DNA of 64,000 nt from Flavobacterium johnsoniae (GCF_030388325.1 NZ_CP103794.1:1240001-1304000), one strand, 5' to 3'. Counted from the stretch's first letter, positions 39,360 through 49,675 are shown. Translations and numbers: made by a program. The notes: a model not told the origin generated them from the sequence alone.

Positions 39360-40799
39360 TTAGTTCTTATTGATAACTTGTAAAATGTTTTCCAAGCTTG
39401 GTGTAATCAAATCTGTAATTGGTTTTGGATAAAATCCGAAAAACAATAAAACAGCAATAATTACAGCAAATGAAATTCCTTCGTTTAAAGAAACATCTGC
39501 AAAAGCTTTAGAATTGGTTTCTCCTAACATTACATGTTGGAACATTCTTAACATATAGTAAGCTCCTAAAATAATAGTAGTTCCACCAAGAATAGCAAAC
39601 CAGATATTAATTTGAGATAAACTATACAATACTGTAAATTCTCCAACAAAGTTAAATGTACTTGGTAAAGCAACAGAAGCTAATACTAAGATTAAAAACA
39701 TTGAAGTAAATTTTGGAGATTGTGTACGAATACCGCCCATTTCTGAAATTTCTCTAGTTTCAAATCTTCTGAAAATTACTTCAGCTGCAAAGAATAATCC
39801 CACGACAACAAATCCGTGAGCAATCATTTGCATAACAGCTCCTCTTAAACCATCAAGAGTTAATGTATAAGAACCTGCAGCGATTAATCCAACGTGCGCA
39901 AGAGAAGAATAAGCTAATAATTTTTTAAGATCTTTTTGTCTCAATGCAACGATTGATCCGTAGATAACTCCAGCAATTCCTAAAGCGATAAAAATATTCA
40001 TATATTCTTTTGCAGCTAAAGGTGCAATTGGCAACTGCCAACGAAGTACACTGTATAATCCCATTTTTAGCATGATACCAGATAAAAGCATTGTTCCAAC
40101 AGTTGGTGCTTTTTGGTACACATTTGCCTGCCATGTATGGAAAGGAATAATTGGAATTTTAATAGCATAAGCTAAAAAGAATGCTAAGAAAATCCATAAT
40201 TGTTCGCAAGCCGATAAATTTAATTTGTATAAATCTTCAATTAAGAAAGAACCTGCTTTTGTATATAAATAAATAAAGGCAGTTAACATGAATAACGAAC
40301 CAGCAAGTGTATAAATAAAGAATTTAACTACTGCTTTTCTGCGTTCTTCAGCATCGCCGTTACCCCAGATTAAAGCGATAAAGTAAATCGGAATAAGGGC
40401 TAACTCCCAGAAAATGTAATATAATAAACCATCAGCAGCTAAGAAAGTTCCTGTCATAGCAAAAGCCATAAACAAGATTAATCCGTAAAAAGCTTTGGCA
40501 TTTTTGTATTCATTTCCAAAAGAAGAAAATATGATAATCGGAGTTAAAGCTGCAGTTAATAAAACCATTGCAAGCCCAAGTCCGTCTGCATTTAAAGCAA
40601 AAGAAATTTTTGGCTGTGTAATCCAGCTGTTGATTACGCTGATATTTTCGCCAGCATTATAATTATTCAATAATACAATTGAACATCCTAAAGCAGCTAA
40701 GCTAAAAAGCAAAGCAACTTTCGAAGCTAGTTTGTCACCAGAAAAATAAGTGGCAAATGCACCAATTAAAAGTATAATTAATATAGTAGAAACGTTCAT
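39360..40799 (-). CDS. nuoM: NADH-quinone oxidoreductase subunit M
   Basis: 479 residues, about 14 membrane helices, antiporter-like proton-pumping subunit. Key motifs: YIFWELALIPIYFIALIWG (membrane Glu), FLAYAIKIPIIPFHTWQANVYQKAPT (membrane Lys) and LAYSSLAHVGLIAAG. It is somewhat shorter than E. coli NuoM (about 509). It starts 10 bases after nuoL. Confidence 0.97.
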   Translation of the reverse strand: MNVSTILIILLIGAFATYFSGDKLASKVALLFSLAALGCSIVLLNNYNAGENISVINSWITQPKISFALNADGLGLAMVLLTAALTPIIIFSSFGNEYKNAKAFYGLILFMAFAMTGTFLAADGLLYYIFWELALIPIYFIALIWGNGDAEERRKAVVKFFIYTLAGSLFMLTAFIYLYTKAGSFLIEDLYKLNLSACEQLWIFLAFFLAYAIKIPIIPFHTWQANVYQKAPTVGTMLLSGIMLKMGLYSVLRWQLPIAPLAAKEYMNIFIALGIAGVIYGSIVALRQKDLKKLLAYSSLAHVGLIAAGSYTLTLDGLRGAVMQMIAHGFVVVGLFFAAEVIFRRFETREISEMGGIRTQSPKFTSMFLILVLASVALPSTFNFVGEFTVLYSLSQINIWFAILGGTTIILGAYYMLRMFQHVMLGETNSKAFADVSLNEGISFAVIIAVLLFFGFYPKPITDLITPSLENILQVINKN

Positions 40800-40809
40800 A
40801 GTAATAATA

Positions 40810-42693
40810 TTATTGAGCTAAAAATATATAGGAAACAATTGCACAAAGTCCTAAAACAAAAACAAATAGATATAATCCTATACTTCCGGTTTGTAATTTT
40901 TTTCCTTGAAAAGCAATTTCGTTTGCTATTTTACCTAATCCAAATACAAGAGCAGATAATCCTGTTTCGATATAATCTCTAAAAAATTTAGATAGACTAT
41001 TAACAGGCGCTACAAATACAGCATCGTAAATTTCGTCTACATAATATTTGTTGTATAACACTTTGCTTAAACCAGTAATGTTTTCATCAGTTTCTGGAAC
41101 ATTATCTTGTTTGAAGTATTTTACGTAAGCAATTAAAATTCCAAGTAATCCGCCTAAAACTGCAACACCCATTAAAGTATATTCTGTTGTACCTAAATGG
41201 TGTTCTTCTCCTGCTACTTTTGTGAAAAGAGGAGCAAGGTATTCATTTAACCAGCTGTTTCCAGGTAAACTAATCAATCCGCCAAAAGTTGCCAAAATAG
41301 CTAAGATGATAAGTGGAATAGTAATTAACGAACCACTTTCGTGTAAATGATGTTTTTGCTCTTCAGTTCCTCTAAATTCTTTGAAGAAAGTTAAGAACAT
41401 TAAACGGAACATATAAAAAGCTGTCATGATTGAAGCAACTGATCCAACAACGTATAATGGAATACTGTGGTGGAATGCTGTCAATAAAATTTCGTCTTTT
41501 GAGAAGAATCCAGAGAAGAATGGAACTCCAGAAATTGCTAATGAAGAAATTAGCATTGTCCAGAATGTGATTGGCATTGCTTTACGCAAACCTCCCATGT
41601 TACGCATATCTTGTTCTCCATGTAATCCATGAATTACAGATCCAGATCCTAAGAATAAACAAGCTTTAAAGAAAGCGTGAGTGATTACGTGAAAAACCGC
41701 TACTTCATAAGCTCCAAATCCTAATGCTAAAAACATTAAACCTAATTGAGAAACTGTAGAGTAAGCCAATACTTTTTTGATATCGTTTTGAACTAAACCA
41801 ATTGTAGCCGCAACTAATGAAGTGATTGCTCCAATAATTGCAATTACAGATTGAACATCAGTTGCAAGATCAAAAACAAAGTTTAATCTAGTTACCATAA
41901 AGATACCAGCAGTTACCATCGTAGCCGCGTGGATCAAAGCAGAAACTGGAGTTGGTCCAGCCATCGCATCAGGTAACCAAGTGTATAACGGAATTTGAGC
42001 AGATTTACCACAAGCTCCAATGAATAAACATAAAGCTGCTAAAGAAAGTAATGGTAAATTTAAGTTAGTAGCTCCAGCAATTGCAGTTTTTAAAGTTGCA
42101 TAATCTAATGTAGAAAACATCGAACCGATGATGAACATTCCGATTAATAAACCTAAATCTCCAATTCTGTTCATGATGAAAGCTTTTTTTGCAGCATCAT
42201 TATAGTCTTGGTTTTTATGCCAGAATCCGATCAATAGGTAAGAACAAAGTCCAACACCTTCCCATCCGATGAAAAGAACTAATAAGTTGCTTCCAATTAC
42301 AAGCGTAATCATAAAGAAAACGAACAAATTCAAGTAAGAGAAGAATTTGTGCATGTTTTCGTCATCATGCATGTAACTAATAGAGTATAAGTGAATCAAG
42401 TATCCAATTCCTGTTACAAAAAGTAACCAAAGAACTGATAATTGATCTAATAAAAATCCAAGGTTGATTTTTAAGTTGCTAATTTGAATCCAATCAAATA
42501 AGGTAACCTCAATTCCTTTTCCGGTTGAAGTTATTTGATTAAAAAGTAAAAGAGAAACTACAAAAGAAATTGCTACGGCAATAGTTCCGATTGCACCAGA
42601 AACTGTTTTGCCTAAGCTTTTTCCAAAAAAGACATTTACTAGAAAACCTAGTAAAGGAGTTAAAACTAAAATTAAAGCTAAATTGGTATCCAT
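40810..42693 (-). CDS. nuoL: NADH-quinone oxidoreductase subunit L
   Basis: 627 residues, the largest antiporter-like subunit. Visible are the N-terminal extension, GWEGVGLCSYLLIGFW, KSAQIPLYTWLPDAMAGPTPVSALIHAATMVTAG and LAYSTVSQLGLMFLALG. The C-terminal part includes the long amphipathic lateral helix that couples the pumps, before the last membrane segment. It follows nuoK by six bases. Confidence 0.97.
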   Translation of the reverse strand: MDTNLALILVLTPLLGFLVNVFFGKSLGKTVSGAIGTIAVAISFVVSLLLFNQITSTGKGIEVTLFDWIQISNLKINLGFLLDQLSVLWLLFVTGIGYLIHLYSISYMHDDENMHKFFSYLNLFVFFMITLVIGSNLLVLFIGWEGVGLCSYLLIGFWHKNQDYNDAAKKAFIMNRIGDLGLLIGMFIIGSMFSTLDYATLKTAIAGATNLNLPLLSLAALCLFIGACGKSAQIPLYTWLPDAMAGPTPVSALIHAATMVTAGIFMVTRLNFVFDLATDVQSVIAIIGAITSLVAATIGLVQNDIKKVLAYSTVSQLGLMFLALGFGAYEVAVFHVITHAFFKACLFLGSGSVIHGLHGEQDMRNMGGLRKAMPITFWTMLISSLAISGVPFFSGFFSKDEILLTAFHHSIPLYVVGSVASIMTAFYMFRLMFLTFFKEFRGTEEQKHHLHESGSLITIPLIILAILATFGGLISLPGNSWLNEYLAPLFTKVAGEEHHLGTTEYTLMGVAVLGGLLGILIAYVKYFKQDNVPETDENITGLSKVLYNKYYVDEIYDAVFVAPVNSLSKFFRDYIETGLSALVFGLGKIANEIAFQGKKLQTGSIGLYLFVFVLGLCAIVSYIFLAQ

Positions 42694-42699
42694 TTCTGA

Positions 42700-43020
42700 T
42701 TATCCTTTTAAATTTTTTAAATTATCGATACTAATTGATCCGATATTTCTAAAGATAGAAACTAAAATGGCCAATCCTACCGCAACTTCGGCTGCAGCAA
42801 CCGCCATCGAGAAAAACACAAAAACTTGTCCTTGTGCATCTTGATGATAAGTTGAAAAAGCAACAAATAAAAGGTTCACCGCATTCAACATAATTTCGAT
42901 AGACATGAAAACGATAATAGCATTTCGTCTGTACAATACACCAAAAATACCAATACAGAAAAGTACAACACTTAAAAATATGTAGTTTTCAATACCTATT
43001 TGATTTAATATATTACCCAT
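42700..43020 (-). CDS. nuoK: NADH-quinone oxidoreductase subunit K
   Basis: 106 residues with three membrane helices, including the conserved acidic residues in [16 protein letters not shown] and [17 protein letters not shown]. The start codon touches the nuoJ stop, so translation is coupled. Confidence 0.97.
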   Translation of the reverse strand: MGNILNQIGIENYIFLSVVLFCIGIFGVLYRRNAIIVFMSIEIMLNAVNLLFVAFSTYHQDAQGQVFVFFSMAVAAAEVAVGLAILVSIFRNIGSISIDNLKNLKG

Positions 43021-43559
43021 TATTTATTTAATTTTTCTTTTTTAGACAATAGAACTGTTCCAATCATAGCAACTAAAAGTAAAACAGAAGCAAATTCGAA
43101 CGGAACCATATATTCATCTAATAAAATTTTACCTAAAACTTTAATAGATTGGAAATCTTCTCCTGTAGAATCGTATTCACCAACAATTGGTTTCGAGTTA
43201 ATGAAGATTGTGATTAAAACAATCAAGATCAAGCAGAAAGATACAATAGCTCCTAAACGTGTAATTCTAGGGCGATGAACTTCTCGCTGTTCGTTTAAGT
43301 TCATCAACATGATCGTAAACAGGAACAGAATCATAATAGCTCCAGAGTAGACTATTATATGTACGACTGCTAAAAACTGAGAATTTAATAGTAAATAATG
43401 ACCAGCAATCGAGAAGAAACAAATTACTAAGTAAATCGCTGAGTGAATTGGGTTTCTGCTGAAAATAGTTAAGAAAGCTGTAATAACAGTAATAAACGCT
43501 AAAAAGCAAAAGATAACTTGTACAGTTGTTGCGTGTGCAAAATCAGGAATATGTATCAT
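43020..43559 (-). CDS. nuoJ: NADH-quinone oxidoreductase subunit J
   Basis: 179 residues with five membrane helices. It contains [21 protein letters not shown], the pi-bulge helix of the proton path, and a C-terminal helix [21 protein letters not shown]. It directly abuts nuoI and overlaps nuoK by one base. Confidence 0.96.
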   Translation of the reverse strand: MIHIPDFAHATTVQVIFCFLAFITVITAFLTIFSRNPIHSAIYLVICFFSIAGHYLLLNSQFLAVVHIIVYSGAIMILFLFTIMLMNLNEQREVHRPRITRLGAIVSFCLILIVLITIFINSKPIVGEYDSTGEDFQSIKVLGKILLDEYMVPFEFASVLLLVAMIGTVLLSKKEKLNK

Positions 43560-44105
43560 TTAGTTAGCGTTTTTAAGTTGAGCATTTTTCATGGCCATTT
43601 CTAAAGGCATTACTAATTTGTCTTTCCCGAAAATGAAATCTTCCCTTTCGTAACTAGCAGGAACTAATACTTTAGAAGTAGTTAAGTAAATAGCGTCTTT
43701 TGGACAAGCTTCTTCACATAAACCGCAGAAAATACAACGAAGCATATTGATTTCGTAGATTTCAGCATATTTCTCTTCTCTATATAAGTGTTTTTCATCA
43801 GGCTTGCGTTCAGCAGCTTTCATAGTGATTGCTTCTGCTGGGCATGATAAAGCACATAATCCGCAAGCAGTACAGTTTTCACGACCTTGTTCATCACGTT
43901 TCAACATATGCTGACCACGATAAACTGGACTCATTTCACGAACCTGCTCAGGATAATGAATGGTAACTTTTTTTCTGAAAAGGTGTTTTACGGTAATAAA
44001 TAAACCTTTCACAATCGCCACAAGATACAATCGCTCAATAAAAGTCATGTCCTTATTTGACACCACTTTTTTTCTACCCGATAATGATATAGTTTCTATT
44101 GACAT
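43560..44105 (-). CDS. nuoI: NADH-quinone oxidoreductase subunit I
   Basis: 181 residues. Two ferredoxin-type [4Fe-4S] motifs carry clusters N6a and N6b: CTACGLCALSCP (about 78-89) and CIFCGLCEEACP (about 124-135). An N-terminal amphipathic helix (YLVAIVKGLFITVKHLF) anchors it to NuoH. It passes electrons toward NuoB. The gap to nuoH (44106-44196) is non-coding once the frameshift in nuoH is allowed for. Confidence 0.97.
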   Translation of the reverse strand: MSIETISLSGRKKVVSNKDMTFIERLYLVAIVKGLFITVKHLFRKKVTIHYPEQVREMSPVYRGQHMLKRDEQGRENCTACGLCALSCPAEAITMKAAERKPDEKHLYREEKYAEIYEINMLRCIFCGLCEEACPKDAIYLTTSKVLVPASYEREDFIFGKDKLVMPLEMAMKNAQLKNAN

Positions 44106-44196
44106 TTTTACTATTATAGTTTATGATTCAAATTTTGATGATTCAAATTCAAATCTATTTTGTTTTTATTTGATGCTTATTACGGTTCTTAGAATC

Positions 44197-45239
44197 CTAA
44201 GAAAGCGCAATATCGTGTCTTAATATTACAATTCCAGTAATCATGATATTAACAATCGAAAGCGGAATTAAAATTCTCCAACCTAAGTTCATTAATTGGT
44301 CATATCTAAATCTAGGAATTGTCCAACGAACCCACATGTAGAAAAATATGAAGAAACATATTTTTGCAAAAAGAGCGCAATACCTAATAAGTTAGCTGTA
44401 TTTACACCAACATTTTCTACCATCCATTGCATTCCTGGATAGTTGTATCCACCAAAGAATAAAACAGAAATAATAGTAGAAGAGATAAACATACTCGCAT
44501 ATTCAGCAAATAAATAGAATCCCATTTTCATTGATGAATATTCTGTATGATAACCTCCAATTAATTCGTTTTCACATTCTGCTAAATCGAAAGGTGTTCT
44601 GTTTGTTTCTGCAAAAGAGCAGATTAAGAAAATTAAAAATGATAAAGGCTGATAGAAAACATTCCAGTTCATTCCTTGTTGCTGTAATGAGATTTCTTTC
44701 AAACTCATTGTTCCAGTCATCATTAATAAAGCAATCATCGATAATCCCATAGCAACTTCATAAGAAACCATTTGAGATGCAGCACGAATAGCTCCCATTA
44801 ATGAGAATTTATTGTTAGAAGCCCATCCACCAATCATGATGCCATAAACTCCAACAGAGAGAACACCAAAAATGTATAATAAAGCAATATTTACATCTGT
44901 TGCCTGAAGAATAATGTCTCTTCCGAAAAGATGCAAACGATCTCCCCACGGAATTACAGCACTAGTCATCAAAGCCGTACTCATTGCAATTGCAGGACCT
45001 ACGAAAAATAAAATTCTATTAGGAGTGTTAGGTTCAAATTCTTCTTTAGAGAATAATTTCATACCGTCTGCAAGTGGCTGTAGTAAACCTCCCCAACCTG
45101 CGCGGTTTGGACCAACTCGATCCTGAAGAAAAGCAGCGACTTTACGCTCAGCCCATGTAGAGTACATTGCCATAATCATGGTTACCGCAAAAACGACAAC
45201 AATAACAACACTTTTTTCTATAATAAATGCACTTTCCAT
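44197..45239 (-). pseudogene. nuoH: NADH-quinone oxidoreductase subunit H, frameshifted
   Basis: From ATG at 45239 the frame codes a normal NuoH (WAERKVAAFLQDRVGPNRAGW, quinone-site loop FAETNRTPFDLAECENELIGGYHTEYSSMKMG). Near residue 289 it leaves the family and stops at 44292. The expected C-terminus continues in another frame: [20 protein letters not shown], then a last membrane helix and a stop at 44197. One base appears to be missing in the homopolymer runs at 44361-44372; adding it gives 347 residues, the normal length. NuoH forms part of the quinone chamber and cannot easily be dispensed with. A sequencing or assembly error is therefore as likely as a true mutation. If real, the 315-residue product lacks the last helices. 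Confidence 0.9.
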
Positions 45240-45242
45240 TTC

Positions 45243-46271
45243 TTATTTTTTATCGTTTGTATTTAATGGAATTGATGCCATACTAATTTTTTTACGGTCG
45301 ATATCTCTACCTAAAAGAATATTCTTTTCGGTATCGATTTCAACTTTCTCTAATTTCTGAGTATAGTTATTTTGATTGATAACAGAATCTTTTTCAAATT
45401 CTCTTGGTCCTTCAATAACCCAGTCATTAACATCTTTATGGTCAAAACGACAGCTGTTGCAGATGAATTCTTCTACTTCATGGTACTCGTCTTTACGACC
45501 AGTTACACGCTGAATTTCTCCACCAAACATCCAAACCGTAGTTTTACCGCAGCATCCTGGAGTAGTACATTTTCTGTGTGCATTGTAAGGTTTATTAAAC
45601 CAAACTCTTGATTTAAAACGAAAAGTTTTATCTGTTAAAGCTCCAACCGGACAAACATCAATCATGTTTCCAGAGAACTCATTGTCGATTGCTTTAGAAA
45701 TTCCAGTAGAAATATTAGCGTGATCTCCACGATCTAATACTCCGTGAACTCTGTTGTCTGTCAATTGATCTGCAACTTGTACACATCTTTGGCATAAGAT
45801 ACAACGGTTCATATGCAGTTGAATATTTGGACCAATATTTTCTGGTTCAAACGTTCTTTTTTCTTCAATATAACGTGATTTAGGATTTCCGTGTTCAAAA
45901 CTTAAATTTTGAAGATCACATTCTCCCGCCTGATCACAAATTGGACAATCTAATGGGTGGTTGATTAATAAAAATTCTGTTACAGATTTACGTGCTTCGG
46001 TAACTCTGGCAGAAGATTTACTGTTTACTTCCATTCCGTCCATACATCCTGTTACACAAGATGCCATAAGTTTTGGCATTGGTCTTGGATCAGCTTCACT
46101 ACCTTTAGAAACTTCAACTAAACAACAACGGCATTTTCCGCCACTGCCTTTTAATTTTGAGTAATAGCACATGGCTGGCGGTACCAAATCTCCACCAATC
46201 ATACGTGCAGCCTGCAGGATCGTTGTTCCTGGCTCTACGTCTATACTTTGACCGTCTATGGTTACTTTCAT
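45243..46271 (-). CDS. nuoG: NADH-quinone oxidoreductase subunit G, short type
   Basis: 342 residues, against about 900 in E. coli. The [2Fe-2S] ferredoxin domain is present (Cys35, then CRCC and SCVTGC), as is the His-Cys4 cluster domain (HPLDCPICDQAGECDLQ) and the next [4Fe-4S] set (CILCQRCVQV ... CPVGAL). The following region has CTTPGCCGKT and FICNSCRFDHKD. The large molybdopterin-oxidoreductase-like domain is absent. This short form is usual in Flavobacteriia, so it is not a truncation. It passes electrons from NuoF toward NuoI. It ends three bases before nuoH starts. Confidence 0.95.
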   Translation of the reverse strand: MKVTIDGQSIDVEPGTTILQAARMIGGDLVPPAMCYYSKLKGSGGKCRCCLVEVSKGSEADPRPMPKLMASCVTGCMDGMEVNSKSSARVTEARKSVTEFLLINHPLDCPICDQAGECDLQNLSFEHGNPKSRYIEEKRTFEPENIGPNIQLHMNRCILCQRCVQVADQLTDNRVHGVLDRGDHANISTGISKAIDNEFSGNMIDVCPVGALTDKTFRFKSRVWFNKPYNAHRKCTTPGCCGKTTVWMFGGEIQRVTGRKDEYHEVEEFICNSCRFDHKDVNDWVIEGPREFEKDSVINQNNYTQKLEKVEIDTEKNILLGRDIDRKKISMASIPLNTNDKK

Positions 46272-46290
46272 CTCTTTATTTTGTTTTTTT

Positions 46291-46350
46291 AGTTTCAGGT
46301 TTCAGGTTTCACGTTTTCACTTGAAACTAAAAAAACTTGAAACTTTAAAC
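46291..46350. repeat. GTTTCAG/CTTGAAAC palindromic repeat in the nuo operon
   Basis: Three direct GTTTCA units with seven-base spacing are followed by inverted units (TTGAAAC twice), forming a loose hairpin in the 171-base nuoG-nuoF gap. Same family as 63094-63153 and 26453-26473. Confidence 0.75.
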
Positions 46351-46442
46351 TATTTTAAACTTTTTTGTTGAAAGTCGGAATATTGAAAAGAATTGCTGTC
46401 CTTTTTAACATTATGAACTTTATAACTTTCTGCTTTTTATTT

Positions 46443-47813
46443 TTATACGATTACTTTACCGCCTACTAAATGCTTTACTTGTGAAAAAGGTTCAGCAACA
46501 AAGTGATCTCTATTTTTGATTTTTTCTGGGAAACGAACGTGATATTCGAACTCGTCTCTAAAGTGGCGAATCGCTGCTGCTACTGGCCAAGAAGCCGCGT
46601 CACCAAGTGGACAAATTGTGTTTCCTTCAATTTTACTTTGAATGCTCCACAATAATTCGATATCTTCTTCACGGCCTTGACCGTTTTCGATTCTCCATAA
46701 GATTTTTTCTAACCATCCTGTTCCTTCACGGCAAGGTGTGCATTGTCCGCAAGATTCGTGGTGGTAAAAACGGGCAAAGTTCCAAGTGTTTCTTACTACA
46801 CAAGCTGTATCGTTATAAACAATAAATCCTCCAGAACCTAACATGGATCCAGTAGCAAAACCACCATCACTTAAAGATTCATAAGTCATTAAACGATCTT
46901 CGCCATTTGCTGTTTTGAAAATTAATTCAGCTGGTAAAATTGGCACAGAAGAACCTCCAGGCACAAATGCTTTCAAAGGTCTGCTTGAAGACATTCCTCC
47001 CAAATATTCATCAGAATTCATGAATTCGTCTACACTTAAACCTAATTCAATTTCGTAAACTCCAGGATTTTTGATGTGCCCAGAAGCAGAAATTAATTTT
47101 GTTCCAGTAGAACGACCAATACCAATTTTTGCATAATCATCACCAGAATTGTTTACAATCCAAGGCACAGTTGCAATTGTTTCAACATTGTTTACCACAG
47201 TTGGATTTGCCCAAAGACCAGAAACTGCTGGGAAAGGTGGTTTAATACGAGGATTTCCTCTTTTACCTTCCAAAGACTCGATCAATGCAGTTTCTTCTCC
47301 ACAGATATATGCTCCGGCTCCACAGTGTACGTGAAGTTCAAGATCATAACCTGATCCTAATATATTTTTTCCTAACCAGCCCGCAGCTTTAGCCTCGGCG
47401 ATTGCTCTTTCTAAAATTTTGAAAACCCACATATATTCTCCACGGATGTAGATATACGATAGGTTAGCGCCCAAAGCGTAGCTAGAAGTAATCATTCCCT
47501 CGATCAATAAGTGAGGAATATATTCCATCAAGAATCTATCTTTGAATGTTCCAGGCTCAGATTCATCGGCGTTACACACTAAGTGTCTTGGTCTTCCTGA
47601 TTTTTTGTCAATAAAGCTCCATTTCATTCCAGCAGGGAAACCAGCTCCACCTCGACCACGTAATCCTGATTTTTTTACTTCTTCAGTAACTTCATCTGGA
47701 GTAAGTGTTTTTAAAGCTTTTTCTACAGAAGCGTAACCTCCATTTTGGCGATAAACTTCGTAGGTTTTAATTCCAGGAATATTGATTTTATCTAATAATA
47801 TTTTTTGTGACAT
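46443..47813 (-). CDS. nuoF: NADH-quinone oxidoreductase subunit F
   Basis: 456 residues. NADH/FMN-binding subunit with GLRGRGGAGFPAGMKW (about 50-65), the FMN-site block VCNADESEPGTFKDR (about 80-95), GAGAYICGEETALIESLEGKRG (about 165-186) and the N3 [4Fe-4S] ligands ESCGQCTPCREG plus a later Cys in TICPLGDAA. Accepts hydride from NADH. It begins one base after nuoE ends. Confidence 0.98.
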   Translation of the reverse strand: MSQKILLDKINIPGIKTYEVYRQNGGYASVEKALKTLTPDEVTEEVKKSGLRGRGGAGFPAGMKWSFIDKKSGRPRHLVCNADESEPGTFKDRFLMEYIPHLLIEGMITSSYALGANLSYIYIRGEYMWVFKILERAIAEAKAAGWLGKNILGSGYDLELHVHCGAGAYICGEETALIESLEGKRGNPRIKPPFPAVSGLWANPTVVNNVETIATVPWIVNNSGDDYAKIGIGRSTGTKLISASGHIKNPGVYEIELGLSVDEFMNSDEYLGGMSSSRPLKAFVPGGSSVPILPAELIFKTANGEDRLMTYESLSDGGFATGSMLGSGGFIVYNDTACVVRNTWNFARFYHHESCGQCTPCREGTGWLEKILWRIENGQGREEDIELLWSIQSKIEGNTICPLGDAASWPVAAAIRHFRDEFEYHVRFPEKIKNRDHFVAEPFSQVKHLVGGKVIV

Positions 47814-47814
47814 C

Positions 47815-48345
47815 TTATTTATCGTGTAATATTATTTTATCGTCTTTACAATCAGCGATTAACTGATCGATTTTTTCTTCTGTCAGTTTTTCTTTGTAGA
47901 AATCACCTAACTGCATCATTGGAGCATATCCGCAAGCACCTAAACATTCTACACCAGCAATGGTAAACATTCCGTCTGGAGTTGTTTCTCCCATTTTAAT
48001 GCCTAATTTTTCAGAAGTATAATCCATTAAATTTTCGGCACCGTTTAAACAACAACAAGAAGTCTGGCAAAATTCAAACATATACTTACCAATTGGCTTT
48101 TGGTTGAACATTGTATAGAAAGTAACCACTTCATAAACCTCAATTGGTTTGATCTGAAGAATCTCGGCAACTTTATCTTGCAATTCAATACTAAGCCAGT
48201 TGTTATGTGCATCCTGAACTTCGTGCAAAACAGGCAATAAAGCCGATTTTTGTTTGCCCTCAGGATAATGACTGATCAATTCATTGATGCGGTTCATCAA
48301 TGCCTCGGTCATGTTTATTTCTTGTTTGTAATGTTTTCTTTCCAT
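47815..48345 (-). CDS. nuoE: NADH-quinone oxidoreductase subunit E
   Basis: 176 residues from ATG at 48345; the frame extends to a TTG at 48366, but that part lies in a repeat-like leader and is not used. The thioredoxin-like fold binds the N1a [2Fe-2S] cluster through Cys93, Cys98, Cys134 and Cys138 (spacing C-x4-C and C-x3-C as in the family). The 'CCC' at 97-99 is unusual only in having extra cysteines. Confidence 0.96.
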   Translation of the reverse strand: MERKHYKQEINMTEALMNRINELISHYPEGKQKSALLPVLHEVQDAHNNWLSIELQDKVAEILQIKPIEVYEVVTFYTMFNQKPIGKYMFEFCQTSCCCLNGAENLMDYTSEKLGIKMGETTPDGMFTIAGVECLGACGYAPMMQLGDFYKEKLTEEKIDQLIADCKDDKIILHDK

Positions 48346-48359
48346 TTTATTCTTGTTTT

Positions 48360-48383
48360 GCCACAAGGGCGCAAAGGCACAAA
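48360..48383. repeat. single arm of a CGCAAAG-type repeat between nuoD and nuoE
   Basis: GCCACAAGGGCGCAAAGGCA resembles one arm of the palindromes at 26498 and 56765. No second arm is present, so it is probably a decayed copy. Confidence 0.45.
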
Positions 48384-48436
48384 TTTTTTAATCTAAATTC
48401 TTCCAGATAGCCATCGGGACTAAAATCTAAATTTTT

Positions 48437-49675
48437 TTAGGCATCTAATTCTCCTGCAATTACGTTCAAACTTGAAAGAATGATAATCGCATCAGAAAGC
48501 ATAGCGCCTTTAATCATTTCTGGGAATGCTTGATAATAAATAAAGCATGGTCTTCTGAAATGTAATCTATATGGAGTTCTACTTCCGTCTGTTACTAAAT
48601 AAAAACCAAGTTCTCCATTTCCTCCTTCTACAGGGTGATAAATTTCTGCAACTGGTACAGGAACTTCTCCCATTACGATCTTAAAGTGATAAATTAAAGA
48701 TTCCATAGAAGTGTAAACATCTTCTTTTGGAGGAAGGTAGTAATCTGGAACTTCAGCATGATATTCGTTTCCTGGAGGCATTTTTTCTAACGCCTGACGA
48801 ATAATGCTTAAACTTTCCCAAACTTCAGCATTACGAACACAGAAACGATCGTAAGTATCTCCTGATTTTCCAACAGGAACAATAAAATCGAAATCTTCGT
48901 AAGATGAATAAGGCTGTGCTACACGTACGTCGTAATCAACACCAGCAGCACGTAAGTTTGGACCTGTAAATCCGTAAGCCATTGCTTTTTCAGCAGTGAT
49001 TCCACCTACGTTTACAGTTCTATCAAGGAAAATTCTATTTCTCTCGAATAAGTTTTGGAATTCTTGCCAAACTGGTGGGAATTCTTCTAGGAATTTATCT
49101 AGTTTTTTGAAAACTTCTGGAGACCAGTCTCTTTCAAAACCACCAATTCTTCCCATATTTGTAGTCAAACGAGCTCCACAAATTTCTTCGTAGATTTCGT
49201 AGATTTTTTCTCTAAATTGAAAAACGTATAAGAAACCAGTATACGCACCAGTATCCACACCTAAAATCCCGTTACAGATAATATGATCGGTAATACGAGC
49301 CAGCTCCATAACAATAACTCTAAGGTACTGAGCTCTTTTAGGAACGTCAACACCTAATAGTTTTTCTACTGTCATCCACCATCCCATATTATTAATAGGA
49401 GAGGAGCAATAGTTCATACGGTCTGTAAGTGGTGTAATTTGATAAAAAGGACGATTTTCGGCAATTTTTTCAAAAGCTCTATGAATGTAGCCAATAGTTG
49501 GCTCAGCTTCTAGAATTTTTTCACCATCCATCAACAAGATATTTTGAAAAATACCGTGTGTAGCAGGGTGTGTCGGGCCTAAATTCAGTACAGAAAGTTC
49601 GCTTCCGTCTTCATTTAATCTCTCCTTAATTATTTTAGCATAACGATGCTCTGGTGGTAATAATAGTTCTGACAT
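48437..49675 (-). CDS. nuoD: NADH-quinone oxidoreductase subunit D
   Basis: 412 residues, the 49-kDa subunit lining the quinone site. Conserved LGPTHPATHG (about 31-40, quinone-binding His), then IGYIHRAFEK, NMGRIGGFERDW and the C-terminal RLHFRRPCFIYYQAFPEM. It is separate from NuoC, as usual in this phylum. A 21-base gap separates it from nuoC. Confidence 0.98.
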   Translation of the reverse strand: MSELLLPPEHRYAKIIKERLNEDGSELSVLNLGPTHPATHGIFQNILLMDGEKILEAEPTIGYIHRAFEKIAENRPFYQITPLTDRMNYCSSPINNMGWWMTVEKLLGVDVPKRAQYLRVIVMELARITDHIICNGILGVDTGAYTGFLYVFQFREKIYEIYEEICGARLTTNMGRIGGFERDWSPEVFKKLDKFLEEFPPVWQEFQNLFERNRIFLDRTVNVGGITAEKAMAYGFTGPNLRAAGVDYDVRVAQPYSSYEDFDFIVPVGKSGDTYDRFCVRNAEVWESLSIIRQALEKMPPGNEYHAEVPDYYLPPKEDVYTSMESLIYHFKIVMGEVPVPVAEIYHPVEGGNGELGFYLVTDGSRTPYRLHFRRPCFIYYQAFPEMIKGAMLSDAIIILSSLNVIAGELDA

